NCBI RefSeq assembly: GCF_021602155.1
Contig: NZ_BQHY01000020.1
Coordinates: forward strand, 1-64,000
DNA length: 64,000 bases
Source: Pseudomonas parakoreensis
GTDB taxonomy: Bacteria; Pseudomonadota; Gammaproteobacteria; Pseudomonadales; Pseudomonadaceae
Reading direction: 5' to 3'
The notes under the pieces were generated by a model. It did not search any database. It had not been told where the DNA came from and saw nothing but the letters and a program-made list of their open reading frames with translations. A program made the translations under genes and the position numbers. Below, one piece after another: positions 6,505-16,252 of the stretch. The stretch's first letter is position 1. Each line of letters opens with the position of its first letter.

Positions 6505-9246
6505 TCAGGAAGCAATCAGTTGGCGCAGGACGTAATGCAGAATCCCGCCCGACTTGAAGTACTCCACCTCATTCAACGTATCGATGCGGCACAGCACGTC
6601 GAGCTTCTCCTGGCGGCCGTCCTCGCGAGTGATGACCAGGGTCAGGTTCATGCGTGGCGTCAGCTCGACGCCAGTCAGCCCCTGGATATCAAGGGTTTCC
6701 TTGCCGGTGAGGTTCAGGCTCTTGCGGTTCTGATCGAGCTTGAACTGCAGCGGCAACACGCCCATGCCCACCAGGTTGGAACGGTGGATGCGCTCGAAGC
6801 TTTCAGCGATCACCGCTTTGACACCCAACAGGTTGGTGCCCTTGGCCGCCCAATCGCGGCTGGAGCCGGTACCGTATTCCTGACCGGCGATTACCACCAG
6901 CGGCGTGCCCGAGGCCTGATAACGCATGGCGGCATCGTAAATCGGCATTTTCTCGCCGCTCGGGATGTAGATCGTGTTGCCACCTTCTTCGCCGCCGAGC
7001 ATCTCGTTACGAATGCGGATGTTGGCGAACGTGCCGCGCATCATCACCTCATGGTTGCCACGTCGTGAGCCGTAGGAGTTGAAGTCCCGCGGTTCCACGC
7101 CTTTCTCGCGCAGATAGCGCCCGGCCGGGCTGTCAGTCTTGATGTTGCCGGCCGGGGAGATGTGGTCAGTGGTCACCGAATCACCGAGCAGCGCCAAAAC
7201 CCGCGCACCCTTGACGTCAGTGATCAGCGGCAATGGGCCGGAAATGTCGTCGAAGAACGGCGGATGCTGGATGTAGGTCGAATCGTCCTGCCATACATAG
7301 GTGGCGGCTTGCGGCACCTGGATCGCTTGCCACTGTTCATCGCCGGCAAACACCTCGGCGTATTCCTTGTGGAACATCGCGGTGTTGACCTGATTCACCG
7401 CATCGGCGATTTCCTGGCTGCTCGGCCAGATATCGCGCAGGTACACAGGATTGCCTTGCTGGTCGTTACCCAGAGGCTCGCTGCTGATGTCAGTGCGCAC
7501 GCTGCCAGCCAGAGCATAAGCGACCACCAGCGGTGGCGAGGCCAGCCAGTTGGTCTTGACCAGCGGATGCACCCGGCCTTCGAAGTTACGGTTGCCGGAC
7601 AGCACCGACGCCACGGTGAGGTCAGCTTTCTGAATGGCCTTCTCGATTGGCTCGGGCAATGGCCCGGAGTTGCCGATGCAAGTGGTGCAGCCATAACCGA
7701 CCAGCGAAAAACCGAGCTGATCAAGGTATTGCGTCAGCCCGGCTGCCTTGTAGTAGTCGGTGACCACTTTCGAGCCGGGGGCCAGCGAACTCTTGACCCA
7801 CGGCTTGCGCGTCAGGCCTTTCTCCACGGCTTTTTTCGCCAGCAGACCAGCCGCCATCATCACGCTCGGGTTGGAGGTGTTGGTGCAGGAGGTGATGGCG
7901 GCGATCACCACCGCGCCGTTTTTCAGGCGATAGGTGTGGCCTTCATATTCGTATTCGGTTTCGCCGACCAGATCGGCGTTGCCCACGGCCACCCCACCGC
8001 CGCCCTCGCTTTCCAGGCGGCCTTCTTCCTTGCTGGTGGGCTTGAATTGCAGGTCCATGAAATCACTGAAAGCCTGCGCGACATTCGGCAACGAGACCCG
8101 GTCCTGCGGGCGCTTTGGCCCGGCGAGGCTGGCTTCGACGCTGCCCATGTCCAGCGCCAGACTGTCGGTGAACACCGGTTCCTGACCGGGCAGGCGCCAC
8201 AGGCCCTGAACCTTGGTGTAGGCCTTGACCAGTTTCACCACTTCGGCAGGGCGACCGGACAGGCGCAGGTATTCGAGGGTTACGTCATCGACAGGGAAGA
8301 AGCCGCAGGTCGCGCCATATTCCGGGGCCATGTTAGCGATGGTCGCGCGGTCGGCCAGGGGCAGGTCGGCGAGGCCGTCACCGTAGAATTCGACGAATTT
8401 GCCAACCACACCTTTCTTGCGCAGCATCTGCGTGACGGTCAGCACCAGGTCGGTGGCGGTGATGCCTTCCTTGAGTTTGCCAGTGAGTTTGAAGCCGATC
8501 ACTTCCGGGATCAGCATCGACACCGGTTGGCCGAGCATCGCCGCTTCCGCCTCGATTCCGCCGACGCCCCAGCCGAGTACGCCGAGGCCATTGATCATGG
8601 TGGTGTGGGAGTCGGTGCCGACGAGGGTGTCGGGGAACGCGTAGGTGCGGCCGTCCTCATCCTTGGTCCATACCGTGCGCCCGAGGTATTCGAGGTTGAC
8701 CTGGTGGCATATCCCGGTGCCCGGTGGCACCACGCTGAAGTTGTCGAAGGCGCTCTGGCCCCAGCGCAGAAACGCATAACGCTCGCCGTTGCGCTGCATC
8801 TCGATGTCGACGTTCTGTTCGAAGGCGCTCGGGATGGCGAATTTGTCGACCATCACTGAGTGGTCGATCACCAGATCCACCGGCGACAGCGGGTTGATCC
8901 GCTGCGGATCGCCGCCGGCCTTGGCCATCGCGGCGCGCATCGCAGCGAGGTCGACCACGGCGGGCACGCCGGTAAAATCTTGCATCAATACCCGGGCAGG
9001 GCGGTACTGGATTTCCCGGTCGGAGCGGCGCTCCTTGAGCCAGGCGGCGATGGCCTTGAGGTCGGCGCCGGTGACAGTTTTTTCATCTTCCCAGCGCAGC
9101 AGATTTTCCAGCAGGACTTTCAGCGACATGGGCAACTGGTCGATGTTGCCCAGGCTTTTCGCGGCATCCGGCAGGCTGAAATAGTGGTAGGTTTTTTGGT
9201 CGATCTGCAGTGTTTTAAGGGTCTTCAGACTATCGAGGGACGGCAT
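6505..9246 (-). CDS. acnA: Aconitate hydratase A (AcnA/IRP1 type)
   Basis: 913 residues. Interconverts citrate and isocitrate in the TCA cycle through a [4Fe-4S] cluster. Cluster cysteines are C454 ([10 protein letters not shown]) and C520/C523 (GYGCTTCIG). The four-domain AcnA architecture is complete, including the C-terminal swivel domain with [16 protein letters not shown]. Start: a GTG three codons further upstream is in frame but overlaps the AAGGAG ribosome-binding site; the ATG at 9246 lies about 8 bases after that site and gives [10 protein letters not shown], so I prefer it. Apo-AcnA-type proteins can bind RNA under iron limitation (family knowledge). The gene is divergent from rlmM, and its 3' end abuts a REP pair. 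Confidence 0.97.
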   Translation of the reverse strand: MPSLDSLKTLKTLQIDQKTYHYFSLPDAAKSLGNIDQLPMSLKVLLENLLRWEDEKTVTGADLKAIAAWLKERRSDREIQYRPARVLMQDFTGVPAVVDLAAMRAAMAKAGGDPQRINPLSPVDLVIDHSVMVDKFAIPSAFEQNVDIEMQRNGERYAFLRWGQSAFDNFSVVPPGTGICHQVNLEYLGRTVWTKDEDGRTYAFPDTLVGTDSHTTMINGLGVLGWGVGGIEAEAAMLGQPVSMLIPEVIGFKLTGKLKEGITATDLVLTVTQMLRKKGVVGKFVEFYGDGLADLPLADRATIANMAPEYGATCGFFPVDDVTLEYLRLSGRPAEVVKLVKAYTKVQGLWRLPGQEPVFTDSLALDMGSVEASLAGPKRPQDRVSLPNVAQAFSDFMDLQFKPTSKEEGRLESEGGGGVAVGNADLVGETEYEYEGHTYRLKNGAVVIAAITSCTNTSNPSVMMAAGLLAKKAVEKGLTRKPWVKSSLAPGSKVVTDYYKAAGLTQYLDQLGFSLVGYGCTTCIGNSGPLPEPIEKAIQKADLTVASVLSGNRNFEGRVHPLVKTNWLASPPLVVAYALAGSVRTDISSEPLGNDQQGNPVYLRDIWPSSQEIADAVNQVNTAMFHKEYAEVFAGDEQWQAIQVPQAATYVWQDDSTYIQHPPFFDDISGPLPLITDVKGARVLALLGDSVTTDHISPAGNIKTDSPAGRYLREKGVEPRDFNSYGSRRGNHEVMMRGTFANIRIRNEMLGGEEGGNTIYIPSGEKMPIYDAAMRYQASGTPLVVIAGQEYGTGSSRDWAAKGTNLLGVKAVIAESFERIHRSNLVGMGVLPLQFKLDQNRKSLNLTGKETLDIQGLTGVELTPRMNLTLVITREDGRQEKLDVLCRIDTLNEVEYFKSGGILHYVLRQLIAS

Positions 9247-9337
9247 TACGATCACTCCTTTGAGTCCGCACGGCTACGGACTGAGGGGACGGGCAGAGCT
9301 ATCAACGTAGCCCTGTTTTCAGTAGCTGGCTAATAAC

Positions 9338-9358
9338 TGGACTCTATCGATAAGTCCA
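9338..9358. promoter_or_regulatory. Near-perfect palindrome in the acnA-rlmM intergenic region (candidate operator)
   Basis: TGGACT-C-TATCGATA-AGTCCA: six-base arms around the self-complementary TATCGATA, with one extra base. It lies about 90 bp from the acnA start and 110 bp from rlmM. I do not recognise the cognate regulator. Confidence 0.4.
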
Positions 9359-9468
9359 AGGTTCCGAACTCGGCTATCATGCGCCGGTTTTCGTGACAGG
9401 CTTTGCTTCACCGCAAGGCTTGAGCAGCGTGCAGGGGCCGAATATCCGCCCTCTGCCCAGGAGTAAGA

Positions 9469-10542
9469 ATGAACACCCTATTCATGCATTGCCGGCCAGG
9501 CTTCGAAGGCGAAGTCTGTTCGGAGATTTCCGACCTCGCCGCCCAGTTGAATGTGGCCGGTTACGCCAAGGCCAAACCGGCCACCGCGTACGCGGAGTTT
9601 GTCTGCAGCGAAGCAGACGGCGCCGAGCGCCTGATGCGCGGCCAGCGTTTCGCCGAGTTGATTTTTCCGCGCCAGTGGGCGCGCGGTGTATTCATCAATC
9701 TGCCGGAAACCGATCGCATCAGCGTGATCCTCGAGCAGATGGCGGACTTCCCGGTCTGCGGCAGCCTGTGGCTGGAAGTGGTCGATACCAACGATGGCAA
9801 AGAGCTGTCTAACTTCTGCAAGAAGTTCGAAGGCCCGCTGCGCAAGGCGCTGACCGGTGCCGGCAAACTGGTGGACGACGCCAGCAAACCGCGCCTGCTG
9901 CTGACCTTCAAAAGTGGCCGCGAAGTGTTCCTCGGCCTGGCCGACGCCGGCAACTCGGCGATGTGGCCGATGGGCATTCCGCGCCTGAAGTTTCCGCGCG
10001 AAGCGCCCAGCCGTTCGACCTTGAAACTGGAGGAGGCCTGGCACCATTTCATCCCGCGTGATCAGTGGGATGAGCGCCTGCACAGCGACATGACCGGTGT
10101 CGACCTCGGTGCGGCACCCGGCGGTTGGACCTGGCAACTGGTCAACCGCGGCATGCTGGTGACTGCCATCGACAACGGCCCGATGGCCGAGAGCCTGATG
10201 GACACCGGACTGGTGCAGCACTTGATGGCCGACGGCTTCACCTTCAAGCCCAAGCAACCGGTGGACTGGATGGTCTGCGACATCGTCGAGAAGCCGGCGC
10301 GTAACGCGGCGATGCTGGAAGAATGGATCGGCGAGGGTCATTGCCGCGAAGCGGTGGTCAACCTCAAGCTGCCGATGAAACAGCGCTATGCCGAAGTAAA
10401 GCGCTTGCTCGAGCGCATCGCCGATGGCTTCAAGGCGCGCGGGATCAAGGTCGATATTGGCTGCAAGCAGCTGTATCACGACCGCGAGGAAGTGACCTGT
10501 CATTTGCGTCGGCATGACATCAAGAAAGCCAAATCCCGCTGA
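9469..10542 (+). CDS. rlmM: 23S rRNA (cytidine(2498)-2'-O)-methyltransferase RlmM
   Basis: 357 residues. Methylates the ribose of C2498 in the peptidyltransferase region of 23S rRNA before ribosome assembly. It has an N-terminal THUMP-like domain (about 1-170) and a Rossmann methyltransferase domain with SAM motif GVDLGAAPGGWTW at about 209-221. Typical RlmM blocks such as VDWMVCDIVEKP and NLKLPMKQRY supply catalytic Asp and Lys of the K-D-K-E type. The ATG at 9469 follows a CAGGAG ribosome-binding site. Monocistronic; divergent from acnA. Confidence 0.95.
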   Translation: MNTLFMHCRPGFEGEVCSEISDLAAQLNVAGYAKAKPATAYAEFVCSEADGAERLMRGQRFAELIFPRQWARGVFINLPETDRISVILEQMADFPVCGSLWLEVVDTNDGKELSNFCKKFEGPLRKALTGAGKLVDDASKPRLLLTFKSGREVFLGLADAGNSAMWPMGIPRLKFPREAPSRSTLKLEEAWHHFIPRDQWDERLHSDMTGVDLGAAPGGWTWQLVNRGMLVTAIDNGPMAESLMDTGLVQHLMADGFTFKPKQPVDWMVCDIVEKPARNAAMLEEWIGEGHCREAVVNLKLPMKQRYAEVKRLLERIADGFKARGIKVDIGCKQLYHDREEVTCHLRRHDIKKAKSR

Positions 10543-10570
10543 GTCACCACTAAACCCTGTGGTAATGATC

Positions 10571-10667
10571 TCTGTGGTGAGGGGATTTGTTCCCGAAGGG
10601 ATGCAGCGCATCTCCACGCTTTGGGGCCGCTTCGCGACCCATCGGGGATAAATCCCCTCGCTACAGA
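10571..10667. repeat. Palindromic repeat, GGTGAGGGGATTTGTTCCCGA family
   Basis: Left arm TCTGTGGTGAGGGGATTT and right arm AAATCCCCTCGCTACAGA are imperfect inverted copies around an inner CCGCTTCGCGA-rich segment. This is a third intergenic repeat type, seen once here, between rlmM and tusA. Confidence 0.75.
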
Positions 10668-10720
10668 TGACTGAGCACCCGGCAATGCGCGACAATGCCG
10701 GCCAGTTTCAGGAGTGAATC

Positions 10721-10972
10721 ATGAGTGAAATGATCGATACCCCGGTCGACGGCACCCTCGACGCCACCGGTCTCAATTGCCCGGAGCCGGTAATGATGCT
10801 GCACCAGCACATACGTGACCTGGTGCCGGGCGGCCTGCTCAAGGTGATCGCCACCGACCCCTCGACCCGTCGCGACATTCCCAAGTTCTGTGTGTTTCTC
10901 GACCACGAACTGGTGGGGCAGCACGAAGAGGCCGGTACTTATCTGTACTGGATCCGCAAGAAGTCCAATTGA
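10721..10972 (+). CDS. tusA: Sulfur carrier protein TusA
   Basis: 83 residues, full length for TusA. It carries persulfide sulfur from IscS towards the TusBCD/TusE relay for 2-thiouridine in tRNA and to other sulfur acceptors. The signature [15 protein letters not shown] holds the sulfur-accepting Cys20 followed by Pro-Glu-Pro; [12 protein letters not shown] and the final YLYWIRKK match the compact IF3-like fold. An AGGAG-type site lies before the ATG. Monocistronic with its own strong terminator. Confidence 0.95.
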   Translation: MSEMIDTPVDGTLDATGLNCPEPVMMLHQHIRDLVPGGLLKVIATDPSTRRDIPKFCVFLDHELVGQHEEAGTYLYWIRKKSN

Positions 10973-10980
10973 ATCAGGAC

Positions 10981-11012
10981 AAAAAAAGACCTGCATGTGC
11001 AGGTCTTTTTTT
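10981..11012 (+). terminator. Rho-independent terminator after tusA (probably bidirectional)
   Basis: AAAAAGACCTGCA and TGCAGGTCTTTTT form a perfect stem flanked by A and T runs, between the convergent tusA and MATE genes, so it can serve both. Confidence 0.92.
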
Positions 11013-11020
11013 ATGGCTGA

Positions 11021-12445
11021 TCAGCCCACCGAACGACTGATCCGAATACGCTTGCGTGCACTGCGCGTCAGTCGAATCGACAGCATCAGCGCCGCGCAGC
11101 TCAGGCCGACAATCAGTCCTTGCCACAGACCGCTTGGGCCACGCGGTTCGCCGAGCCAGTCGGTCAGACCGAGGGCGTAACCCACTGGCAGGCCGATGCC
11201 CCAGTAGGCGAACAGGGTGAGGATCATCGTTACCCGGGTGTCCTGATAACCGCGCAGAGCGCCGGCAGCCGTCACCTGGATCGCGTCGGAGAACTGGAAC
11301 AGCGCCGAGTACACAATCAGCATTGCCGCAATCTGGATCACCATCGGGTCGGCGGTGTAAATCGACGCAATCGGCTCGCGCAGCAACAGCATCATGCTCG
11401 CCGACAGGCAGGCATACGCCAGTGCGGTGCCCATGCCGACGCCGGCGGCAAAGCGTGCTTCCCGCGGCTCTTCACGGCCCAGCGCCTGGCCGACACGCAC
11501 CGTGACGGCCATGCCCAGCGAATACGGAATCATGAACACCAGCGAGCTGACGTTCAGCGCGATTTGGTGCCCGGCCACCACGGTGGCGCCGAGGCTGCCG
11601 ATCAGCAGGGCGATCACGGCGAAGATGCTCGACTCGGCAAACACGGCGATGCCAATCGGCAGGCCGATCGCCAGCAGACGTTTGATCACCGCCCATTGTG
11701 GCCAGTCGAAGCGGCTGAAGATCTCACTCGAGCGATACGCCGGCGCCCAACGCTCCCAACCGGCCAGACCCAGCGCCATGACCCACATCACGATGGCCGT
11801 GGCCCAGCCACAGCCCACGCCACCCATGGCCGGCACGCCGAAGTGGCCATAAATGAAGATGTAGTTCAGCGGAATGTTCAGCGCCAGACCGCACAGACCC
11901 AGCACCATCGCCGGGCGGGTACGGCCGATGCCGTCACTGGTGCAACGCAGCACGTGATAGAACGCCACCGCCGGCAGCCCGCTGGCAATGCCGTGCAGGT
12001 ATTGCATGCACGGGCCGATCAGCTCGGGATCGACTTTCATCAGGTGCAGCACCGGTTCGGCGGCGACCAGCATGCACGTGGCGATCAGGCCGACCACCAG
12101 TGCCAGCCACAGCGCTTGACGGACAATCGGGCCGATTTCGCTGTGGGTGCCGGCGCCGAAACGCTGGGCGACTTTCGGCGTGGTGGCCAGCAGGGTGCCA
12201 GTCATCAGCAGAAACACCGGGACCCAGATTGAGTTGCCCAGTGCTACCGCTGCCAGGTCACGCGGCCCGACACGGCCGGCCATCACCGCATCGACGAAGC
12301 CCATGGCGGTGGTCGCCAGTTGCGCGATGATGATCGGCAGCGCGAGGGCGAGCAGATTCCTGAATTCCAGGCGAATTCGCGCGGGGCGGGTGAGTGAGGC
12401 AGCGAGCGGTTGATCAGTAACAGAATTCACAGGCAAAGCGTCCAC
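11021..12445 (-). CDS. MATE family multidrug efflux transporter (NorM/PmpM-like)
   Basis: 474 residues with twelve hydrophobic helices in two six-helix halves, the MATE fold. The N-terminal half has the typical ALPIIIAQLATTAMGFVD segment and VALGNSIW; the second half repeats the pattern around VVAGHQIALN. Members export cationic drugs and dyes in exchange for H+ or Na+; the acidic residue in the first helix (Asp of GFVDAVMAG) is where family members bind the coupling ion. An N-terminal tail of about 25 residues precedes the first helix, and a shorter start is possible. Convergent with tusA. Confidence 0.92.
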   Translation of the reverse strand: MDALPVNSVTDQPLAASLTRPARIRLEFRNLLALALPIIIAQLATTAMGFVDAVMAGRVGPRDLAAVALGNSIWVPVFLLMTGTLLATTPKVAQRFGAGTHSEIGPIVRQALWLALVVGLIATCMLVAAEPVLHLMKVDPELIGPCMQYLHGIASGLPAVAFYHVLRCTSDGIGRTRPAMVLGLCGLALNIPLNYIFIYGHFGVPAMGGVGCGWATAIVMWVMALGLAGWERWAPAYRSSEIFSRFDWPQWAVIKRLLAIGLPIGIAVFAESSIFAVIALLIGSLGATVVAGHQIALNVSSLVFMIPYSLGMAVTVRVGQALGREEPREARFAAGVGMGTALAYACLSASMMLLLREPIASIYTADPMVIQIAAMLIVYSALFQFSDAIQVTAAGALRGYQDTRVTMILTLFAYWGIGLPVGYALGLTDWLGEPRGPSGLWQGLIVGLSCAALMLSIRLTRSARKRIRISRSVG

Positions 12446-12524
12446 AGGGATTGATGCGCAAGGCGCCGCATTCTACGCCGCTGACGCTTTGGTCAGGAAA
12501 AATCCTCTGTTGCGGATTTGTAAT

Positions 12525-12617
12525 CTGTAGGAGCTGCCGCAGGCTGCGATCTTTTGATCTCGATCTCGATCTTGAAAAACAAAATCAAAAGATCGCAGCC
12601 TGCGGCAGCTCCTACAG
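12525..12617. repeat. REP pair, GTAGGAGCTGCCGCAGGC family, in the pdxB leader
   Basis: Inverted copies from CTGTAGGAGCTGCCGC to GCGGCAGCTCCTACAG; the centre carries a GATCTCGATCTCGATC triplication. It ends 31 nt before the pdxB start codon, so it lies in the promoter or 5' leader of pdxB. Confidence 0.92.
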
Positions 12618-12648
12618 TTAAACTGCCGATCCGCCCAAGGAGCCCGCC

Positions 12649-13791
12649 ATGCTGATTGTTGCCGACGAAAATATCCCCCTGCTCGATGCCTTTTTTGCCG
12701 GTTTCGGCGAGATCCGCCGGGTACCGGGCCGTGCCATCGACCGCGCGACGGTCGAGCAGGCCGATGTGTTGCTGGTGCGTTCGGTGACCAACGTCAATCG
12801 TGCTTTGCTCGAAGGCAGCAAAGTGCGTTTCGTCGGCACGTGCACCATCGGTACCGATCACCTCGATCTCGATTATTTCACCGAGGCCGGCATCACCTGG
12901 TCCAGTGCACCCGGTTGCAATGCGCGAGGTGTGGTCGATTATGTGCTCGGCAGTCTGATGACCCTGGCGGAAATCGAAGGCGTTGAATTGCCGCAACGTA
13001 CTTATGGGGTAATCGGTGCCGGTGAAGTCGGCGGTCGGCTGATCAAGGTGCTCAAGGGCCTGGGCTGGAATGTCAAAGTCTGCGACCCGCCGCGTCAGGC
13101 AGTCGAGGGCGGTGATTACGTGAGCCTCGAGCAGATCATCGAGCAATGTGACGTGATCAGTCTGCACACGCCGTTGACCCGTACCGGCGCAGGCGCGACC
13201 TGGCATCTGTTCGATGAGCCGCGTCTGCAACAGCTCAAACCCGGTACCTGGCTGATCAACGCCGCCCGTGGCCCCGTGGTGGATAACGCTGCGTTGCGCA
13301 ACGTGCTGCTGGCGCGTGAGGACCTGCAAGCGGTGCTCGACGTGTGGGAAGCCGAGCCTGAAGTCGATGTCGACCTCGCCGAGCTCTGCGTACTGGCCAC
13401 GCCGCACATTGCCGGCTACAGCCTTGATGGTAAACAGCGCGGCACGGCGCAGATTTATCAGGCTTATTGCGAATTTATCGGTCAGACGCCGAGCATCCAG
13501 CTCAGTGACTTGCTACCGGCACCGTGGCTGTCAGAAGTGACCCTGCATGCCGACAGCGATCCGGCCTGGGCACTGGCGATGTTGTGCCGTGGCGTATACG
13601 ACCCGCGCCGCGATGACGCGGATTTTCGTCGCAGTCTTGTAGGCAATGTCGCTGAACAGCGTGCGGCATTCGATGTGTTGCGCAAGCAGTACCCGGTGCG
13701 GCGCGAGATCGAGGGGCTGAAGGTGCGGATCGACGGAGATTCGCAGCAGTTGCAAAAGATTGTGGCGGCGCTGGGGGCGGTGGCTGTCTGA
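12649..13791 (+). CDS. pdxB: Erythronate-4-phosphate dehydrogenase
   Basis: 380 residues. NAD-dependent oxidation of 4-phospho-D-erythronate, the second step of the DXP-dependent pyridoxal phosphate pathway. It has the D-2-hydroxyacid dehydrogenase fold: nucleotide-binding [12 protein letters not shown], catalytic Arg in [10 protein letters not shown], Glu in DVWEAEPE and His in TPHIAGYS. The C-terminal PdxB dimerisation domain (about 285-380) distinguishes it from SerA. The ATG follows an AAGGAG site by about 8 bases. A REP pair lies immediately upstream and another begins 6 bp after the stop. Confidence 0.96.
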   Translation: MLIVADENIPLLDAFFAGFGEIRRVPGRAIDRATVEQADVLLVRSVTNVNRALLEGSKVRFVGTCTIGTDHLDLDYFTEAGITWSSAPGCNARGVVDYVLGSLMTLAEIEGVELPQRTYGVIGAGEVGGRLIKVLKGLGWNVKVCDPPRQAVEGGDYVSLEQIIEQCDVISLHTPLTRTGAGATWHLFDEPRLQQLKPGTWLINAARGPVVDNAALRNVLLAREDLQAVLDVWEAEPEVDVDLAELCVLATPHIAGYSLDGKQRGTAQIYQAYCEFIGQTPSIQLSDLLPAPWLSEVTLHADSDPAWALAMLCRGVYDPRRDDADFRRSLVGNVAEQRAAFDVLRKQYPVRREIEGLKVRIDGDSQQLQKIVAALGAVAV

Positions 13792-13796
13792 AGTTC

Positions 13797-13885
13797 CTGT
13801 AAGAGCTGCCGGAGGCTGCGATCTTTTGATCTTGCCTTTGAAAAACAAAGTCAAAAGATCGCAGCCTTCGGCAGCTCCTACACAG
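13797..13885. repeat. REP pair, variant copy, 3' of pdxB
   Basis: Inverted copies of the GTAGGAGCTGCCGCAGGC unit with substitutions: the left arm has GTAAGAGCTGCCGGAGGC and the right arm GCCTTCGGCAGC. The hairpin loop differs (GGA/TTC for GCA/TGC) but the GCC/GGC stem is kept. Confidence 0.9.
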
Positions 13886-13907
13886 AACAGAAGAGAACGG
13901 CAGGCAG

Positions 13908-13936
13908 AAAAAACCCGGCCAAACAGGGGCCGGGTC
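13908..13936 (-). terminator. Rho-independent terminator for the leftward small gene
   Basis: Read leftwards, CCCGGCCCC / GGCCGGG forms a stem followed by TTTTTT; it lies 19 bp after the stop of the small gene at 13955. Confidence 0.85.
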
Positions 13937-13954
13937 AGGAAGACAGTGGCTATA

Positions 13955-14134
13955 TCACTTTTGTTCGGCAGGCTTGACCAATCGCTTCTCCAGCTCGCGG
14001 CACGCGTCCTGGATCATGTCTTCAGTGATCGGTACTTCACGCCCATCCTTGTCGATAATCGAGCAACCCAGAGATTGGCCGGGCTGGGTGCGGATCACTT
14101 GAATCTTGTCATCGCTGCTGTGTTGCAAGGACAT
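13955..14134 (-). CDS. Small conserved hypothetical protein (59 aa)
   Basis: The start is set at the ATG at 14134, preceded by an AGGAG site about 8 bases upstream, rather than at codons further upstream that lack a ribosome-binding site. The 59-residue product begins MSLQHSSDDKIQVIRTQPGQ and is polar, with a VPITEDMIQDACRELEKRL helix near the C-terminus. No signal peptide, membrane segment or known domain. It has its own terminator. I recall small proteins like this in other pseudomonads but no function. Confidence 0.72.
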   Translation of the reverse strand: MSLQHSSDDKIQVIRTQPGQSLGCSIIDKDGREVPITEDMIQDACRELEKRLVKPAEQK

Positions 14135-14390
14135 GGCCTGTCTCCTCATCAGGTTGTGCACGTAGATTAAAACCGCCACGTGACCAGGCTGTGACAACAC
14201 CCTTGGGTCTGTCAAAAGCGGCATCTCCACTCCAACAGAAATGACCGCTCGTCTCAACCGGGACATTAGACCAATAGCAACTATGGCCTAGTCTTTGGGG
14301 GCATATTTAACCTGACTCATTGTGATTTACAGAGTTCCGCCCCATAGAAGGTTTAGGCTAGCCCTTTCATCAACACGGATGTGTACCTGA

Positions 14391-16169
14391 ATGATCTCGA
14401 AGCTTTCTTCCCGGCACCGTCGAGCGCTGAGTCTGACCAGCCGGTTTCTGGCGCCTTATCGTTGGCAAGTCTGCGCTGCGCTGTTGGCGTTGATCGTCAC
14501 TGCGGCCGTTACTTTGTCGATGGGGCAGGGGATCAAATTGCTGGTCGATCGGGGTTTCATGACGCAGTCGCCGCACCAACTGAACCAGAGCATCGGTATC
14601 TTCATGCTGATGGTGTTGGGCCTGGCGATTGGCACCTTTGCGCGGTTTTACTGGGTGTCGTGGATCGGCGAGCGAGTTGTCGCGGATATCCGGCGCGAGG
14701 TGTTCAACCATCTGGTCTACCTGCATCCCGGCTTTTACGAGAATAACCGCAGTTCGGAGATTCAATCACGGCTGACCGCCGACACGACGTTGCTGCAATC
14801 GGTGATCGGCTCGTCGCTCTCCATGTTTCTACGCAACCTGTTGATGGTGATCGGCGGAGTAGTGCTGCTGTTCGTGACCAACCCGAAACTCACCAGCATC
14901 GTGGTGATCGCCTTGCCCTTCGTGGTCGCGCCGATTCTGATTTTCGGGCGGCGCGTGCGCAATCTGTCGCGGTTGAGTCAGGATCGGGTCGCCGACATCG
15001 GCAGCTACGTTTCCGAGACGCTCGGGCAGATCAAAACCGTTCAGGCCTACAACCATCAGGTGCAGGATGAACGCCGTTTCGCCACGACGGTCGAGGACGC
15101 GTTTGATACTGCGCGCAAACGGATCTTTCAGCGCTCCTGGATGATTACCGTGGTGATCGTGCTGGTGCTCGGCGCGGTGGCGGTGATGTTGTGGGTCGGC
15201 GGCATGGACGTGATAGCCGGGCGCATTACCGGGGGTGAACTGGCGGCATTCGTTTTCTACAGCCTGATCGTCGGCAGTGCCATCGGTACGTTGAGCGAGG
15301 TCATCGGCGAGTTGCAGCGTGCGGCGGGTGCCGCCGAGCGCATTGCGGAGTTGCTCAGTTCGCAGAACATCATCCAGCCACCGACCCTCGGGCTGGTGAC
15401 GTTGCCTGAACGGATCAAGGGCGAGTTGCAATTGCAGAATGTGCACTTTTCCTACCCGTCGCGTCCGGACAGCTATGCCATCAGCGGCTTGAGCCTGACC
15501 ATCAGGGCTGGTGAAACCCTGGCCCTTGTCGGGCCTTCCGGTGCCGGTAAATCCACGGTGTATGACTTGTTGCTGCGCTTCTACGACCCGCTTGAAGGCC
15601 GGATCCTGATTGACGGGGTGCCGCTGACGAGCCTCGATCCGCTGGATCTGCGGCGCAATTTCGCCTTGGTCTCGCAATCGCCAGCGCTGTTTTTCGGCAG
15701 CGTCGAAGAGAATATTCGTTACGGCAATGCCGACGCGACACTGGAGCAGGTCAAAGAAGCGGCAAGAATTGCCCACGCCCATGACTTCATCGAGAAGATG
15801 CCCAACGGTTATCAGACTCATCTGGGGGACGCTGGCCTCGGCCTTTCCGGCGGCCAGCGTCAACGTCTGGCGATTGCCCGCGCGTTGCTGGTGGATGCGC
15901 CGATTCTGCTGCTGGACGAAGCCACCAGCGCTCTCGATGCCCAGAGCGAACATCTGATCCAGGAAGCGCTGCCAAGCCTGATGCACAACCGCACCACGCT
16001 GGTGATTGCGCATCGCCTGGCCACGGTGAAGAACGCCGACCGGATCGCCGTGATGGATCAGGGCCGATTGGTCGCAATCGGTACGCATCAGGAGCTGATC
16101 GTGAGCAATCCACTGTATGCGCGGCTGGCGGCGTTGCAGTTCAACGACGGGCATGCGATGGCGGTGTAG
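14391..16169 (+). CDS. ABC exporter, fused permease/ATPase (MsbA-related)
   Basis: 592 residues: a six-helix type IV ABC transmembrane domain (about 20-320) followed by a nucleotide-binding domain. Walker A GPSGAGKST is at about 381, the Q-loop in ALVSQSPALFFG, the signature LSGGQRQR at about 485, Walker B ILLLDEATSALD and the H-loop His in VIAHRLATV. It belongs to the MsbA-related lipid/drug exporter subfamily and works as a homodimer. The substrate cannot be inferred: no accessory protein or regulator is adjacent. It could be a drug, lipid or peptide exporter. Confidence 0.9.
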   Translation: MISKLSSRHRRALSLTSRFLAPYRWQVCAALLALIVTAAVTLSMGQGIKLLVDRGFMTQSPHQLNQSIGIFMLMVLGLAIGTFARFYWVSWIGERVVADIRREVFNHLVYLHPGFYENNRSSEIQSRLTADTTLLQSVIGSSLSMFLRNLLMVIGGVVLLFVTNPKLTSIVVIALPFVVAPILIFGRRVRNLSRLSQDRVADIGSYVSETLGQIKTVQAYNHQVQDERRFATTVEDAFDTARKRIFQRSWMITVVIVLVLGAVAVMLWVGGMDVIAGRITGGELAAFVFYSLIVGSAIGTLSEVIGELQRAAGAAERIAELLSSQNIIQPPTLGLVTLPERIKGELQLQNVHFSYPSRPDSYAISGLSLTIRAGETLALVGPSGAGKSTVYDLLLRFYDPLEGRILIDGVPLTSLDPLDLRRNFALVSQSPALFFGSVEENIRYGNADATLEQVKEAARIAHAHDFIEKMPNGYQTHLGDAGLGLSGGQRQRLAIARALLVDAPILLLDEATSALDAQSEHLIQEALPSLMHNRTTLVIAHRLATVKNADRIAVMDQGRLVAIGTHQELIVSNPLYARLAALQFNDGHAMAV

Positions 16170-16194
16170 AACCGCCGAAGGCTTTTCTGGCAGC

Positions 16195-16230
16195 AAAAAA
16201 ATGCCCGCATCGATGGATGCGGGCATTTTT
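16195..16230. terminator. Bidirectional Rho-independent terminator
   Basis: ATGCCCGCATC and GATGCGGGCAT pair around a short loop, with A and T runs outside, between the convergent ABC exporter and slt genes. Confidence 0.92.
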
Positions 16231-16252
16231 CATTTCAGGTATTCAGCACCTG

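Noticed and set aside
7162-8859. 565-codon open frame antisense to acnA
   Set aside because: Composition is that of a GC-skewed antisense shadow (many His/Gln/Arg/Val, no domain, no ribosome-binding site); acnA on the other strand is certain.
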